Assembly (NCBI RefSeq): GCF_023101685.1
Contig: NZ_CP082164.1
Span: 8,990,001 to 9,054,000, forward strand
Direction: 5' to 3'
Length of the DNA stretch: 64,000 bases
Source: Bradyrhizobium sp. 186
Lineage (GTDB): Bacteria; Pseudomonadota; Alphaproteobacteria; Rhizobiales; Xanthobacteraceae
Part shown: one piece after another, positions 1-9,773 of the stretch
Position numbering within the stretch: position 1 is the stretch's first letter
Layout of the letters: each line of letters opens with the position of its first letter
Position numbers and translations under genes: made by a program
The notes under the pieces: generated by a model
Database searches by the model: none
Seen by the model: the letters and a program-made list of their open reading frames with translations, nothing else
Told to the model about the DNA's origin: nothing

Positions 1-880
1 GTCTTGGCAGCACGCGGCCGGCACCAAGATGGCTTTGTCCCGCGGCTGACCGCGTCCATGCCGCCAGTCAACGTGCCCTAGTCTTATGATCGTGGTCGAG
101 TAGCTCGGCCATTCGGCTTTGCCCTCACAGATCCGGGCAGCCGGCTTTCCCGCACCCGGGCTCTTCCCGGGGGTAATCCGCGTCATATCCGCGCCTGTGC
201 CCAAGTGCGAGTGATGGTGGAACGGGCAGACGGAAGCGTGCCGTCAGGGTCTCGAACTCGGACCAGCCCATGCGCCGACTTTTCTGGCTCCGCCGTCTCA
301 GACAACGCAGCCAGCCCGACGTACTTCGCGGTAGAAGCCGTTGAGCGCTGGATAATCGTGCGGCCTGCCATAGTAGCCATAATGCCCACGCAGAACGGCG
401 GCGAACCGCTTGTGCTGTGTGTCTGTGTTTCGGCATGGGATGCCGATAACGGCTCCCAATCCAACGCCGATTGACAAGCGGCCTCCTAGGCCTCGTGCTC
501 ACGCGAGATCTTCTCTCGTCGCTTTCTTCCAATCATCCTTACGCTCTCCGGTGAGGCGATATACTTCTGTTCTCGGACCATTGGATAGATAAAAATAACC
601 TGGACAGGCAGTACCGCGCTCGGCCAAATCGGTTCTGTTTTGTGACAACAGCCGCTTTTTCACCGTTGTGGATCCGTCGCGCGAAGCGTACCTCTTTCAA
701 ATCACTCGACCGGGCATCCGGCCAACGTGGGTCATGCGCCGTCATAGTGATGGCGACGCTCGAATGCTACGAACTCCTCGCTAGCTCGCGATAGTATTCA
801 ACCACAGTGCCAGCCTCACTCGAGTGTCACATGATAGCCCCGACATGAACCGCGGTTCGGACGGACGACCGGCGTACCTG
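1..880. other. Region with no recognised gene
   Basis: Several overlapping open frames run in both directions here, as expected for GC-rich DNA. None has a protein pattern I recognise, and none has a convincing start with a ribosome-binding site. The segment lies just beyond the 3' end of the rhizobitoxine operon. I did not see a strong terminator hairpin. Confidence 0.4.
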
Positions 881-2221
881 CTAAATAGCTTCGAAGTACC
901 GCTGGCGTTCACAGTCGGAGACTCGATGTTGAATGGCTTCCCACTCCCATCGCCGGGAACGGGAGAACGCTTCAACAAACCTTTCTCCAAAAACGTCCAT
1001 CGCCTTTGGAGATTGTTCAAACCGGGATGTGGCCTCAGATAAGTTTCGGGGAAGCCGTTCAAACGGAGACTGTTTTTCCTCGCTTGCATCACCAACAATT
1101 GGAGCTGCCAACACAGCATTCTCTTCAATCCCCAGAATACCGGAGCCGATAGCACATGCGAGAGCCAGATAGGGGTTCACATCTGCGCCACTCAATCTGT
1201 ACTCAAGGCGGTGTGCAGACTTGTTTCCCGGAATGACCCGCACCGCACACGAACGATTGTCAACTCCCCAGCTAGGACAGGTTGGAGCCCAGTAGCCTGG
1301 CCGCAGCCTCTTATAGCTGTTCACGTTGGGCGCAGCGAGTACACAAAAGTCGTTCATATATTTCAGCTGTCCGCCGAGGAATTGGCTCATAGTTCTTGAG
1401 ATGTTGCGGCTTGCCTCGGCTTCGTAAAACGCATTTTGACCATTTGACGACATTGAAATGTGAATATGTCCCGACTGTCCCGGCCAATTCTCCGAAACCT
1501 TTGCCATAAACGTTGCCATCATACCCCGCTTCTGAGCCCAGGATTTCAACATCGACTTGAATACGACTGCTCGATCCGAAGCCTCCAGGGCATCACAATG
1601 ACGAAGCGATGCCTCAATCACCCCAGGCCCGGTTTCAAAGTGGAGCCCGCTGAGCGGCAATCTAGCATTCTCACAAAGCGCCAGAATCTCTTCGAATAGC
1701 TCATTACTGGCAAGGGTGCGCGCTACTGAATAGCCAAAAGGGCCCCTCGTCAGGGGGACCCATTGATCATAAGGCTTTTTCTCAATTGTCTCGGCGCTCT
1801 CATTAAACAGCATAAACTCGAACTCAAATCCAGCAGCACAACTGTATCCGTGGTCAGCAGCTCTTCGTAAGACCTTCCGCAAAACACCACGCGGGCAGAT
1901 GCTCTCATGGCCACCTGCAAACTCTGCGAGGTAAAGATACCGATCATGACGGTTAGACACCGGACGCGCTGTGCCTGACAGAACACGCAGGTTGGCGTCT
2001 CCGAATATCGATGGCGGCTCTTGCCCGAAATTGGCAGGTATCACTCGGTCCGAACAATCCCAGCCGAGCACGGCTTCGGAGAACTTGATTGTCCAGCCTT
2101 CGTCCGAGACATCGTCAGCCAATACGTGCTTGCCGCGAAGAATGCCGTCAAAGTCGCATACTCCAATCAATGCCTTACGCGCCTCGTCCGCGCCAGCCAC
2201 CTGTATTTCGCTTGCCATCAC
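881..2221 (-). CDS. rtxG: Glutamine synthetase-like ligase of the rhizobitoxine operon (RtxG)
   Basis: A 446-residue member of the glutamine synthetase/gamma-glutamylpolyamine synthetase family. Such enzymes use ATP to join the gamma-carboxyl of glutamate to ammonia or an amine. Visible family signatures include the acidic metal-site stretch AGFEFEF near residue 136, SGHIHIS near 250, and the R-x-x-P-G-YWAPT-type substrate loop followed by NRSCAVRVI and EYRLSGADVNPYLALA near 310-355. It is shorter at the N-terminus than housekeeping GlnA and closer in style to PuuA. Its start overlaps the stop of the preceding ATP-grasp gene by 4 bases, so it is probably translationally coupled and the last gene of the operon. 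The rtxG name follows the published B. elkanii order rtxACDEFG as I remember it. The amine it uses cannot be read from sequence; serinol or a rhizobitoxine intermediate is an inference. Confidence 0.8.
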   Translation of the reverse strand: MMASEIQVAGADEARKALIGVCDFDGILRGKHVLADDVSDEGWTIKFSEAVLGWDCSDRVIPANFGQEPPSIFGDANLRVLSGTARPVSNRHDRYLYLAEFAGGHESICPRGVLRKVLRRAADHGYSCAAGFEFEFMLFNESAETIEKKPYDQWVPLTRGPFGYSVARTLASNELFEEILALCENARLPLSGLHFETGPGVIEASLRHCDALEASDRAVVFKSMLKSWAQKRGMMATFMAKVSENWPGQSGHIHISMSSNGQNAFYEAEASRNISRTMSQFLGGQLKYMNDFCVLAAPNVNSYKRLRPGYWAPTCPSWGVDNRSCAVRVIPGNKSAHRLEYRLSGADVNPYLALACAIGSGILGIEENAVLAAPIVGDASEEKQSPFERLPRNLSEATSRFEQSPKAMDVFGERFVEAFSRSRRWEWEAIQHRVSDCERQRYFEAI

Positions 2222-3504
2222 TTCTGACCTTGCGCCGTCAATCCGAATACCTCGTCCATACGCATTGCTCGCAGCTTGCGATAATCCTCATCAAGCTCAG
2301 TCAAGTTCTTGCTCACGAGATACACAATTCCCGGCGTCGAAGCTAAGTCGGTCGTTGGGACCAGGTTTTGACCTATCGGAACAAACGCTATCGAATCTGT
2401 GAAGCTGGGCAGCTTGCGGATTGCGTCCAGTCCGGGATAACCGCCAACAACACCGTCCATATTGGAGATGAGTGAGACGCACCATGCGTGCGCCAGCCGC
2501 GTGTAAGGCCCGCGTCGCCTCATATACTCAGTAAAACCGATGGGATCTGCGTAGCGCCACGCCGTCAGTGTTATATGATTGTGACCCAAAGCCATGGTCC
2601 GGGCTTTTGCCGACATTGTCCCCTGAAGCCTCGCTCCAAGATCCACCAGAACCGGCCCCTTATGATCGATGATAATTTCGGCATGAGCAGGTCCGTTGAC
2701 GATCTCAAGCGCCCTTAGCGCCGGCACCAAGTAGTCGGACAGCTCTTGAACAACTGGTTCCTCACCACCCAGCAACTGCTCGAGCGCGCAGACCGATGCC
2801 GCGCCCTTGATGGCAACGGTGTCATAAGTCCACACCTCCGTGATGAAGGTTTCTCCGTTGATCGAGACAGCGTTTACGGTGTATTGTTTGCCGTTTATCT
2901 TCTCCTGGCCAAGAACAAAACGATTCATCGCTCCGAGGCAATTCGCCTTGCCGACAATAACATGCACAGCTCTGCGAACATCAGCGTCGGTCGCGCAAAA
3001 GAACACGTCCTCCGTACCTGCGCTGTTCAAGGGCTTGATCACGATTTCGTCGTAGCGCTGTTGACGCATCCAATTTATGACGTCCTCCGCATCGTCGGAT
3101 ACAACTTGTCTGATCGATCGCACTCCTGCAGAGGTCAAAGCGTCAGCCAAGCGCGATTTGTCACGTCTTGCAGCGGACAACGCGGTTCCATTTGAAGGTA
3201 GTCCGAGCCGCTCGGACAAGGAATCGGCCAGTTGAACTCCTGACTCGCAACCCGCTATGATGAATTCCAACTCCCTACCTTGGAGAGCCTGCAAATGAAA
3301 TTCAACGATCTCCTCCTTAGTCATGCGCTCGTCCGGCCGAATGACTTCATCATAGATGTCGACGTTAAAGTGCGATTGGAAGATTGGTGGGATCCGTGCA
3401 TTCGACATCGCATGCACGGTCCTAATTCCGTAGCGCTTGAACTCTTCCGGGAGGTATCGGCCTGTCGAGTATGCGTCGACAATGACACAATTCCGTTCCT
3501 TCAT
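2218..3504 (-). CDS. rtxF: ATP-grasp amino-acid ligase-like protein (RtxF)
   Basis: A 428-residue protein with the layout of ATP-grasp carboxylate-amine ligases of the BacD/carbamoyl-phosphate-synthase-like type. An N-terminal pre-ATP-grasp domain (VIVDAYSTGRYLPEEF, residues 7-22) is followed by an ATP-binding region with DKSRLADAL near 115 and IVIKPLNSAGTEDVFF near 150-170. A metal-site region follows (GPAHAEIIID and VLVDLGARLQGT near 265-290). These ligases make an acyl-phosphate and couple it to an amine, often giving a dipeptide or amide. The gene overlaps its upstream and downstream neighbours by 4 bases each. Within the rtx operon it could build or mask an intermediate or confer self-protection, but its substrate is unknown. 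The symbol is assigned by operon position. Confidence 0.75.
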   Translation of the reverse strand: MKERNCVIVDAYSTGRYLPEEFKRYGIRTVHAMSNARIPPIFQSHFNVDIYDEVIRPDERMTKEEIVEFHLQALQGRELEFIIAGCESGVQLADSLSERLGLPSNGTALSAARRDKSRLADALTSAGVRSIRQVVSDDAEDVINWMRQQRYDEIVIKPLNSAGTEDVFFCATDADVRRAVHVIVGKANCLGAMNRFVLGQEKINGKQYTVNAVSINGETFITEVWTYDTVAIKGAASVCALEQLLGGEEPVVQELSDYLVPALRALEIVNGPAHAEIIIDHKGPVLVDLGARLQGTMSAKARTMALGHNHITLTAWRYADPIGFTEYMRRRGPYTRLAHAWCVSLISNMDGVVGGYPGLDAIRKLPSFTDSIAFVPIGQNLVPTTDLASTPGIVYLVSKNLTELDEDYRKLRAMRMDEVFGLTAQGQK

Positions 3505-4463
3505 GCCGATCTCCGGTACTGCAAGTAGACGTTAGCCACGGCGACAGCCGTGATGAGAACGTTTCCAACAAACGTATATAAAGAAGGCACGATACGAGAA
3601 TCGAAATACTGGAAAAGAAACGTAATGACAGGTGCCGTGGACAAGACCATGTTTGCCGTAAATGGCTCTACGCGGCGAATGCCCTCCTGCACAAGGAGCA
3701 AGGGAACAATGATCGTCGAGAGTGCAATCATTATGATTGCAAGCCAATGCTGTGAGATCTCTGGTAAGATGGAGGAAGGATCGCTCAGTGCCAGCAGCAA
3801 GAGGATTGCTCCATAGAAGCGATGGGCCAGCACTTGTCGACCAGAAAATCCACGGTCGAACAGCAGTTTCACAAGGATATTGGTAAGCGAAAGCGACAGC
3901 CCAGCTACGATTGCCAGGAAGATACCAAAGGACGATCGAGACCCCCATTCGATCCCAGCGTTGCCGCTTACCGCGATCCAGACCATGTAAATACCAACAG
4001 CCGCAATTAGAACGCTCACTGCGATATCTAATTTCGGAGGACGTCCCTGTCTCCTGATCAGTGCGTTCAACCATGCTGTCGCTGTAGGTCCCAATGCGAC
4101 CATGAACGTGACGACGATAGCAGGCTCGGCGTGCTTCAGTCCGATAAACAAGCCGACCCAGCTTATCGCAGTAACGCAATTGAGCGACACAAAAGCCAGA
4201 ATCGACGACTTCGTGACCTTCGCTCCGATGCTTTCGCGGCGAGCCAAAATGTTGAACGTCATACTTACGATACCAAAGGAGAACAGGAGAGTGACCCACA
4301 CGTTTGCTTGCTGAAAATATGATGCCGCAAAGACTTCACCTGCCGCGCTAACGACAACGTAGAGGGCAATAAAGAGCACTCCTGCCGCAAATTGTCTGCT
4401 CGGCCTGTCGAGAGGCTCTCCTTCTTTCAATCCCAAAGGGCCGCATTTCGATCGAAACTTCAC
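3501..4463 (-). CDS. rtxE: EamA/DMT-family inner-membrane transporter (RtxE)
   Basis: A 320-residue hydrophobic protein with about ten membrane segments in two repeats of five, typical of the drug/metabolite (EamA) superfamily. The first segments are seen near residues 26-48 and 57-74. The second repeat begins near residue 185 (SFGIFLAIVAGLSLSLTNIL) and ends with a short basic tail (YLQYRRSA). Members commonly export amino acids and related small metabolites. Embedded in the rtx operon with 4-base overlaps on both sides, it is the obvious candidate exporter of rhizobitoxine or a precursor. That role is inferred from context. The symbol follows operon order. Confidence 0.78.
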   Translation of the reverse strand: MKFRSKCGPLGLKEGEPLDRPSRQFAAGVLFIALYVVVSAAGEVFAASYFQQANVWVTLLFSFGIVSMTFNILARRESIGAKVTKSSILAFVSLNCVTAISWVGLFIGLKHAEPAIVVTFMVALGPTATAWLNALIRRQGRPPKLDIAVSVLIAAVGIYMVWIAVSGNAGIEWGSRSSFGIFLAIVAGLSLSLTNILVKLLFDRGFSGRQVLAHRFYGAILLLLALSDPSSILPEISQHWLAIIMIALSTIIVPLLLVQEGIRRVEPFTANMVLSTAPVITFLFQYFDSRIVPSLYTFVGNVLITAVAVANVYLQYRRSA

Positions 4464-5290
4464 AGTACGCCCCTATCACTTCGGCGATACGTGACACACG
4501 CCTCTCCAAATGCATTGAAAAGCTGCTCGCTCAGGGAATCAGTTTCGACGTGCCATTCGGGGTGCCACTGCACGCCGATCTGCAGCGTCGGCGCGCCTAT
4601 TACAGAAGCCGCTTCGATCAGACCGTCGGACGCCCAGGCTTCCGGTTTCAGCGCAGCCGCAAGCCGTTCTATGCCTTGATTGTGCAAGGAGTTAACGTGC
4701 GCTTCGATCGCGCCCGCGATAGGAAGGAGAACGCCGTCAGGACATAATTTCACGCTGTGCGCTATATCGTACTGGCGATCCCTCGGCAGCCCCGCCTTCT
4801 CAGCGTGCATCTGTCCGCTTTCCAGCCTCCATTCGGACAACGACGGGTGAAGCGTGCCGCCAAAATAGACGTTAAGCTCCTGAAGCCCACGGCAGATGCC
4901 AAGTATCGGCATCCCAAGGGCAACCGCCTTCTCGATGGCGCCCGCGGACAGCCTGTCACGAGGACGATCCCTCACGCCAGCTTGAACGTCCGCGTGGCCT
5001 GTCGGTTTCAGTCTGCGCGAAGCGGACCAACTGAAGATGGCAGGATCGATATTCGATTCATCGCCTGTCAAAATCAGACCGTCGAGCCTGCCCATGATCG
5101 ACAGATCACTGTCGCCTTCCGCATCGTCAGCATCGATCGTTGGCAATATCACGCAAGCCACGCCCGCATAGCGAACGAGGGCTTGAACATATTTGCGCCG
5201 CAACCAGTCGCGGTGCACGCCATCGGCCAAAAGGCGGTTTGAGGTCACGCCCACCACGGCTCGGACCGACTCTGTTCGCCGCGATATCAA
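4460..5290 (-). CDS. rtxD: Class I glutamine amidotransferase/gamma-glutamyl hydrolase, PuuD-like (RtxD)
   Basis: A 276-residue peptidase C26 family protein. The nucleophile elbow GICRGLQELN places the catalytic cysteine at about residue 133, and GVQWHPEW supplies the histidine and glutamate at about 243 and 245. The length and an LTGDESNIDP-type oxyanion region match PuuD-like gamma-glutamyl-GABA hydrolases rather than biosynthetic amidotransferase subunits, because no synthase partner domain is fused. Known members cleave gamma-glutamyl amides or deliver ammonia from glutamine. It overlaps rtxC and the transporter gene by 4 bases each. Together with the PuuA-like last gene of the operon it suggests a gamma-glutamyl add-and-remove cycle during rhizobitoxine synthesis, which is inference. 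Symbol by operon order. Confidence 0.78.
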   Translation of the reverse strand: MISRRTESVRAVVGVTSNRLLADGVHRDWLRRKYVQALVRYAGVACVILPTIDADDAEGDSDLSIMGRLDGLILTGDESNIDPAIFSWSASRRLKPTGHADVQAGVRDRPRDRLSAGAIEKAVALGMPILGICRGLQELNVYFGGTLHPSLSEWRLESGQMHAEKAGLPRDRQYDIAHSVKLCPDGVLLPIAGAIEAHVNSLHNQGIERLAAALKPEAWASDGLIEAASVIGAPTLQIGVQWHPEWHVETDSLSEQLFNAFGEACVTYRRSDRGVL

Positions 5291-6345
5291 GCCAACTGCT
5301 CCTTCGCCTCGGGACTGGCCAGAGACTGCTCATACAAGCATCGATTTCGTTCCTTCAACTGGGCAATTACGCTGGGTTGACCTTGAGGGCCCTTGACGAA
5401 GAGCCCTCCCCAGGTTGCAGCAACACTTGCGTAATGAGGATCCTGCATTCGAATTTTCTGAGCTTTGCGCAAGAGCCAGAAAGGAATGCCGGGCGACAGA
5501 TGGTGCTCAAGGTGGTATTCATCCAGATTCTGACCGAGAATGGCTCGCTCGATAAAATTCCCCTTTCTATTCCGAGTCAGGTAGACATTCTTTGTCTCGG
5601 TCTCGCACATAGGTGAGTGCTCGGCGAGCTCGATAAACCAGCCGAGAGCTTGAAACGTGGTGAGATAGGGCACGACCCAAAACAGGACGACGACGTGGAG
5701 CAGTCCAAGAAGATATGACCCGCCGAATATGAGCATCCAAAAGAGATAGAAGCCATACTTGTCGATGAGGATTCCCGACTGGCTCTGGTCCTCGACATCT
5801 GTTATCGAAAACCGATTAGTCCAAAGGTACTTCAGATACGCGACTGTCGCGCCACCCAGTATCGGCTTCCAGATGATGTTGAAGGCGTACTGCTTAGGAG
5901 GCACAACTTCGTAAACGCCGCTGGCCAAGAAGAACTTCAAGTCGGGATCCTTCTCCGGATCGCCGAGATTCGGGTGATGCAGGTGGACGTGTGAAATCCG
6001 GTATGCCCAGTGGCGCTGGAACAAAGGATAGGACGCGAACAAAATGCCAAGAATATAGTTCCAGGTCGTGTTGCTCGCGAGGGTGCGGTGAGCTGCATCG
6101 TGAGCGATTGTCGTCAATCCACGCTGGTAGGCGCCAATCAACAGAACTGCGAGGGGATAGAACCACCATGAGACATGGACCGTCGCCAGCACGCAAGCTG
6201 CGATCACAGCGTAATCTTTCGCGATGTAAGCAGCTCCCGTCACGTTGTCAGGCCTCAGCCCGGAGAGCTGCTGATTGATCTCGCGGCCAAATTGAACCGC
6301 CTCAAAACGTGACGACCTCAACTTCCAAGCATCTGCCTGTTTCAT
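5287..6345 (-). CDS. rtxC: Dihydrorhizobitoxine desaturase RtxC (membrane fatty-acid-desaturase family)
   Basis: A 352-residue membrane di-iron desaturase. The histidine boxes are clear: HDAAH near residue 83, HVHLHH near 119-124 and YHLEHH near 277-282. They are separated by hydrophobic membrane-spanning segments (residues about 45-70, 200-235). In B. elkanii RtxC is known to introduce the vinyl double bond into dihydrorhizobitoxine, giving rhizobitoxine, rather than acting on lipids. The gene starts 32 bases after the rtxA stop and overlaps the next gene by 4 bases. All metal ligands of the three boxes are present, so the enzyme is probably active. An ordinary fatty-acid desaturase is the alternative, but position between rtxA and the amidotransferase gene argues strongly for RtxC. 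Confidence 0.9.
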   Translation of the reverse strand: MKQADAWKLRSSRFEAVQFGREINQQLSGLRPDNVTGAAYIAKDYAVIAACVLATVHVSWWFYPLAVLLIGAYQRGLTTIAHDAAHRTLASNTTWNYILGILFASYPLFQRHWAYRISHVHLHHPNLGDPEKDPDLKFFLASGVYEVVPPKQYAFNIIWKPILGGATVAYLKYLWTNRFSITDVEDQSQSGILIDKYGFYLFWMLIFGGSYLLGLLHVVVLFWVVPYLTTFQALGWFIELAEHSPMCETETKNVYLTRNRKGNFIERAILGQNLDEYHLEHHLSPGIPFWLLRKAQKIRMQDPHYASVAATWGGLFVKGPQGQPSVIAQLKERNRCLYEQSLASPEAKEQLA

Positions 6346-6377
6346 GAGAACCCCTTGCTTAATCGGCTTTCAGGTTG

Positions 6378-8930
6378 TCAGACTGCGGAAAGCGCTTTTT
6401 CCAAGTCCTTGATGATGTCGCTAACATCTTCGATGCCGACGCAAAGCCGGATGGAGCCACCAAATATGCCGGCGGCTTCGCGCTTTTCCCGTGGGACGGT
6501 GGTGTGAGTCGTAGAGACAGGATGGGTTACCAGCGTGCGGGCGTCCCCCACATTCGACACGTGATACATCAGGTCGACGTTCTGGATGAACTTGCGGCCG
6601 GCTTGCTCGTTCTCCACCTCAAACATGACCATCGCCCCGTGCCCATACCCGGTATTAAGTGTCTGATCGATGATTTCTCGGTCAGCTCCCTCAAAGAGGC
6701 TCGGGTAGAAGACACGGCACACTTTCGGATGTTCCTTCAGAACGTTGGCTACAATCCTGGCATTTTCACAGTGCTGCTTCATGCGAAGATGTAGCGTTTC
6801 AAGTCCCTGAATGAGTTGAAAGCTCGCAAAGGGGGCGATTGCGGCGCCAGTATCGCGCAACCACGTCATACGCGCCTTGAGAAGAAATTCGCTCTTTCCG
6901 AGGTCGTCGAGCTCCGCCAACGCGTTGCGCCAGATGATCCCGCCGTGCGCATCGTCCGGACTATTGAACAGTGGGAAGCGAGATCGTCCCCGGTAGTCGA
7001 ACCCACAGTTGTCGACGATCAGTCCGCCGAGCGTCGTCCCATGACCGCAAATGTATTTCGTGGCAGAGTACGTCGTAATCGCGGCGCCGAGAGCTGACGG
7101 CCGGCATACCAGGGGGGTTGTCGTATTGTCCACAACCAAGGGGACGCCGTGCCTTCTGCCGATCTCTGCCAGCTGCTGGACAGGAAGCGGAATCAGACAG
7201 GGATTCGAGATGACCTCCCCGAACAGACATATCGTGCGATCATCAATGGCGCGTTCGAACGTCTCGGGGTTTCGAGGGTCTGCCGTCCTTACGTTGATAC
7301 CAAGACGCTTCAACGTGTTGTGGAGCAGATTCCAGGTGTTGCCGTATAGATACGGAGAAGCGACGACGTTATCTCCCACCTCACCGCTTGATAAGTTCAC
7401 GATCGCAAGAAACGTCGCCGCTTGACCTGATGCAACAGCCAGCGAGTCGCTTCCCATGTCGACGGCGGCGTATCTTTTTTCAAGCGCCCGGGTCGTCGGA
7501 TTGATGATGCGGGTGTATGTGAAACCATCAGCCTTTACGTTATAGACGTCAGCAATATGGCTCAAATCACCGTCGAGCTCATAGGCCGTATTCTGATAGA
7601 TCGGCACTGCCACAGCCTTCGTCACCGGATCACGACGGTATCCTGCGTGCAGAACAGCAGTTTCGATCGAATATGAATGCCGCGCATTGCTCGCCATTGG
7701 GCGCGATATCTCTGTACGGCTATCCCGTGTTTCCTGGGCTGACACTCGTCCCACGGTCAGAGTCTCACCGGAGCGGAAGTACGTGCGAAAGGCACAGCCC
7801 AATTGCTCGATCCAATTGGATTGAATCTCGCCAATACAGCCGATCCGAAAACTGCGCGTAGGAAGATGCAGTTTAGAGTAGACGTAGAGGTTATGGGCTG
7901 CCAGGTGCCGATATAGGCAGTCAAACGCTACCTGGTCGGAGATTCCAGCTGGCGCGGTGAACGCCACGCAAACCGGCGACTGGAGGTTCGCTGGAAGCAG
8001 TGGGGACGCCACTCCTTCCAGCTCTTTTATGACGCTGTCTCTTATCTTCTCATACCTGCGGCGCCTGGCATCAATGCCTTCGATGCTCAGGACCTCCAAT
8101 GCCTTTGTGACTGCCTGAACGATATGCGTTGGTGGGGTTGATCGCCATTCGCCAGTGCGCTCAAGCGAGCGCCATTGATCTCTCACGTCGAGCACAAACG
8201 ATCTTGGCTCTTGAACTGCATTCTCAAGAAGCTCGCAAGAAGCAATGACGAAAGCCAGCCCTGGCGGACCTTCGACGCACTTGTTGCTCGACGTAACCAA
8301 GACGTCTGGCCCGCCCCGGCTTAGGTCGATGTCGACGCCGCCGAAAGAACTCATCGCGTCGACGATAGTCTTTACACCACGCCGCCTTGCTCCTTCTGTG
8401 ATCGGCTCGAGCGGATTCACAATCCCGGTCGTAGTCTCGCAATGAACCAAGCATACGTGCGTGATACCTGGATCTCGGCTCAAACGCTCGATGACTTCCT
8501 CAGGGTCCAACGGTTCGGTGGCTCGCTTGATAAGCTTCACCGCTTGGACGCCCCACAGCCGCAGAATTTTGAGAATGCGCTCGCCATAGATGCCGTTTAT
8601 GCAAACAAGCGGCCGGTCGGCCTGGGTGACAAATGAAGAGAGAGCAGCTTCCATTCCAAAGGAGCCGCCTCCCTGGATAGGAACGACCGAATAGCCTTCC
8701 GCATTGCCCGACACATTGAGCATCAGCTGCCTCATGCGAGCGGTCACTTCCATGAACTCGCAATCACGCGATGCGAGGTCGAGCTGCATCTGGGCCTTGA
8801 CTGCCGACGATAACGACATTGGCCCAGGCGTCAGCAAAGAACGTTGTCTCGTCACACCATCCCCGTTTATGTAGTGTCCATCGCAGTTCGGCAGAGTCAC
8901 ACGATGTGCTTCGCCGTGACGACGGCCCAA
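6378..8930 (-). CDS. rtxA: Dihydrorhizobitoxine synthase RtxA (aminotransferase fused to O-acetylhomoserine sulfhydrylase-like domain)
   Basis: An 850-residue two-domain PLP enzyme. The N-terminal half (about residues 30-395) is a class V serine:pyruvate/alanine:glyoxylate-type aminotransferase, with LLTPGPM at the start and the PLP lysine in VTSSNKCVEGPPG. It is thought to make serinol from dihydroxyacetone phosphate. The C-terminal half (about 430-850) is a Cys/Met-metabolism enzyme of the O-acetylhomoserine sulfhydrylase type, with PLP lysine in YSATKYICGHGT. It couples serinol to a homoserine derivative, giving dihydrorhizobitoxine. This fusion is diagnostic of RtxA in B. elkanii. It heads a six-gene operon. 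The exact start is open: a GTG at 8855, preceded by a GGGGAT ribosome-binding-like stretch and giving VTRQRSLLTPGP, is a good alternative to the first start at 8930. No frameshift is seen. Confidence 0.93.
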   Translation of the reverse strand: MGRRHGEAHRVTLPNCDGHYINGDGVTRQRSLLTPGPMSLSSAVKAQMQLDLASRDCEFMEVTARMRQLMLNVSGNAEGYSVVPIQGGGSFGMEAALSSFVTQADRPLVCINGIYGERILKILRLWGVQAVKLIKRATEPLDPEEVIERLSRDPGITHVCLVHCETTTGIVNPLEPITEGARRRGVKTIVDAMSSFGGVDIDLSRGGPDVLVTSSNKCVEGPPGLAFVIASCELLENAVQEPRSFVLDVRDQWRSLERTGEWRSTPPTHIVQAVTKALEVLSIEGIDARRRRYEKIRDSVIKELEGVASPLLPANLQSPVCVAFTAPAGISDQVAFDCLYRHLAAHNLYVYSKLHLPTRSFRIGCIGEIQSNWIEQLGCAFRTYFRSGETLTVGRVSAQETRDSRTEISRPMASNARHSYSIETAVLHAGYRRDPVTKAVAVPIYQNTAYELDGDLSHIADVYNVKADGFTYTRIINPTTRALEKRYAAVDMGSDSLAVASGQAATFLAIVNLSSGEVGDNVVASPYLYGNTWNLLHNTLKRLGINVRTADPRNPETFERAIDDRTICLFGEVISNPCLIPLPVQQLAEIGRRHGVPLVVDNTTTPLVCRPSALGAAITTYSATKYICGHGTTLGGLIVDNCGFDYRGRSRFPLFNSPDDAHGGIIWRNALAELDDLGKSEFLLKARMTWLRDTGAAIAPFASFQLIQGLETLHLRMKQHCENARIVANVLKEHPKVCRVFYPSLFEGADREIIDQTLNTGYGHGAMVMFEVENEQAGRKFIQNVDLMYHVSNVGDARTLVTHPVSTTHTTVPREKREAAGIFGGSIRLCVGIEDVSDIIKDLEKALSAV

Positions 8931-9773
8931 ACCCTAGTGAACGACACCCTTGACCCTAGTCGCAGATTCAGAACGATCTGCGTAAAGCCCGCAGCTCTCC
9001 CGGTACCGCACCGTGTTGCCGATCGCACTTGCCGCGAAGCATCAGCTTCCTTCTGGCCTTGAGATGCAGGTTTGAGGGCCACCATCTCGCGTCGCTAACA
9101 GTCTCTGCTTACGTGTGAGCGGCGTCCTACGATCCGACGGTGAGCCAAGCGCGTCTGTCGGACGCGCGTTGCTATGACCCAGACACAGCGAGCTTCACGA
9201 CAGTCGTTGATGACCGAGCTCGTCTTGCGTGAGCCTAGGATTTGGGACATTCGCACTCTATGTCACTCGTTCGGATGGCTTCGGGTGCCGAAGCCTGTCA
9301 CCGCCTATTTCGATACGTTACATCTTGACGTAAGGTGCGATTCAAGCCCCTCAGATAGCTTGTCGTGTGAAACTTTTCGGACAACGCGGCTGTGTCGCAT
9401 GTAATCCGAGGCGCCACAGTATGTGTACGATGTCCAAGATGAATCCCATCAAAGCTAAAGACGCGCCCAAAGCACAAGGCAGGCAAATGACCGCTGTGGC
9501 TTTTTTGAAGGAGAGCGCTTGTCGCGAACGCAGGTATAAGAGGCCGCCCGATTGCGTCGTTAGGGCCGCATTATCATGTCCACTTCACGCCGACCAAGTC
9601 CGCAGACCAGACGGTTCTGCCACAAGGCCTAGCGGACGTGGGGCGAACTTAGATTCACCTGACTAGTTTCGGAGTCCGTATCCCTCCGGCGGCGCCCGGC
9701 GGCGGCCGCCTTGTGTAGTTTGAGAGGCGGCCGAGGATTTGATCTTAAGTCTAGCTTTAAGGTCACGTGGCGA
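8931..9773. other. Region upstream of rtxA without a recognised gene
   Basis: The rtx promoter should lie here, reading leftward. I looked for a nod box, a NifA-type TGT-N10-ACA site and a GG-N10-GC sigma-54 core and did not find a convincing match. The open frames present are short and lack recognisable protein patterns. Confidence 0.35.
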
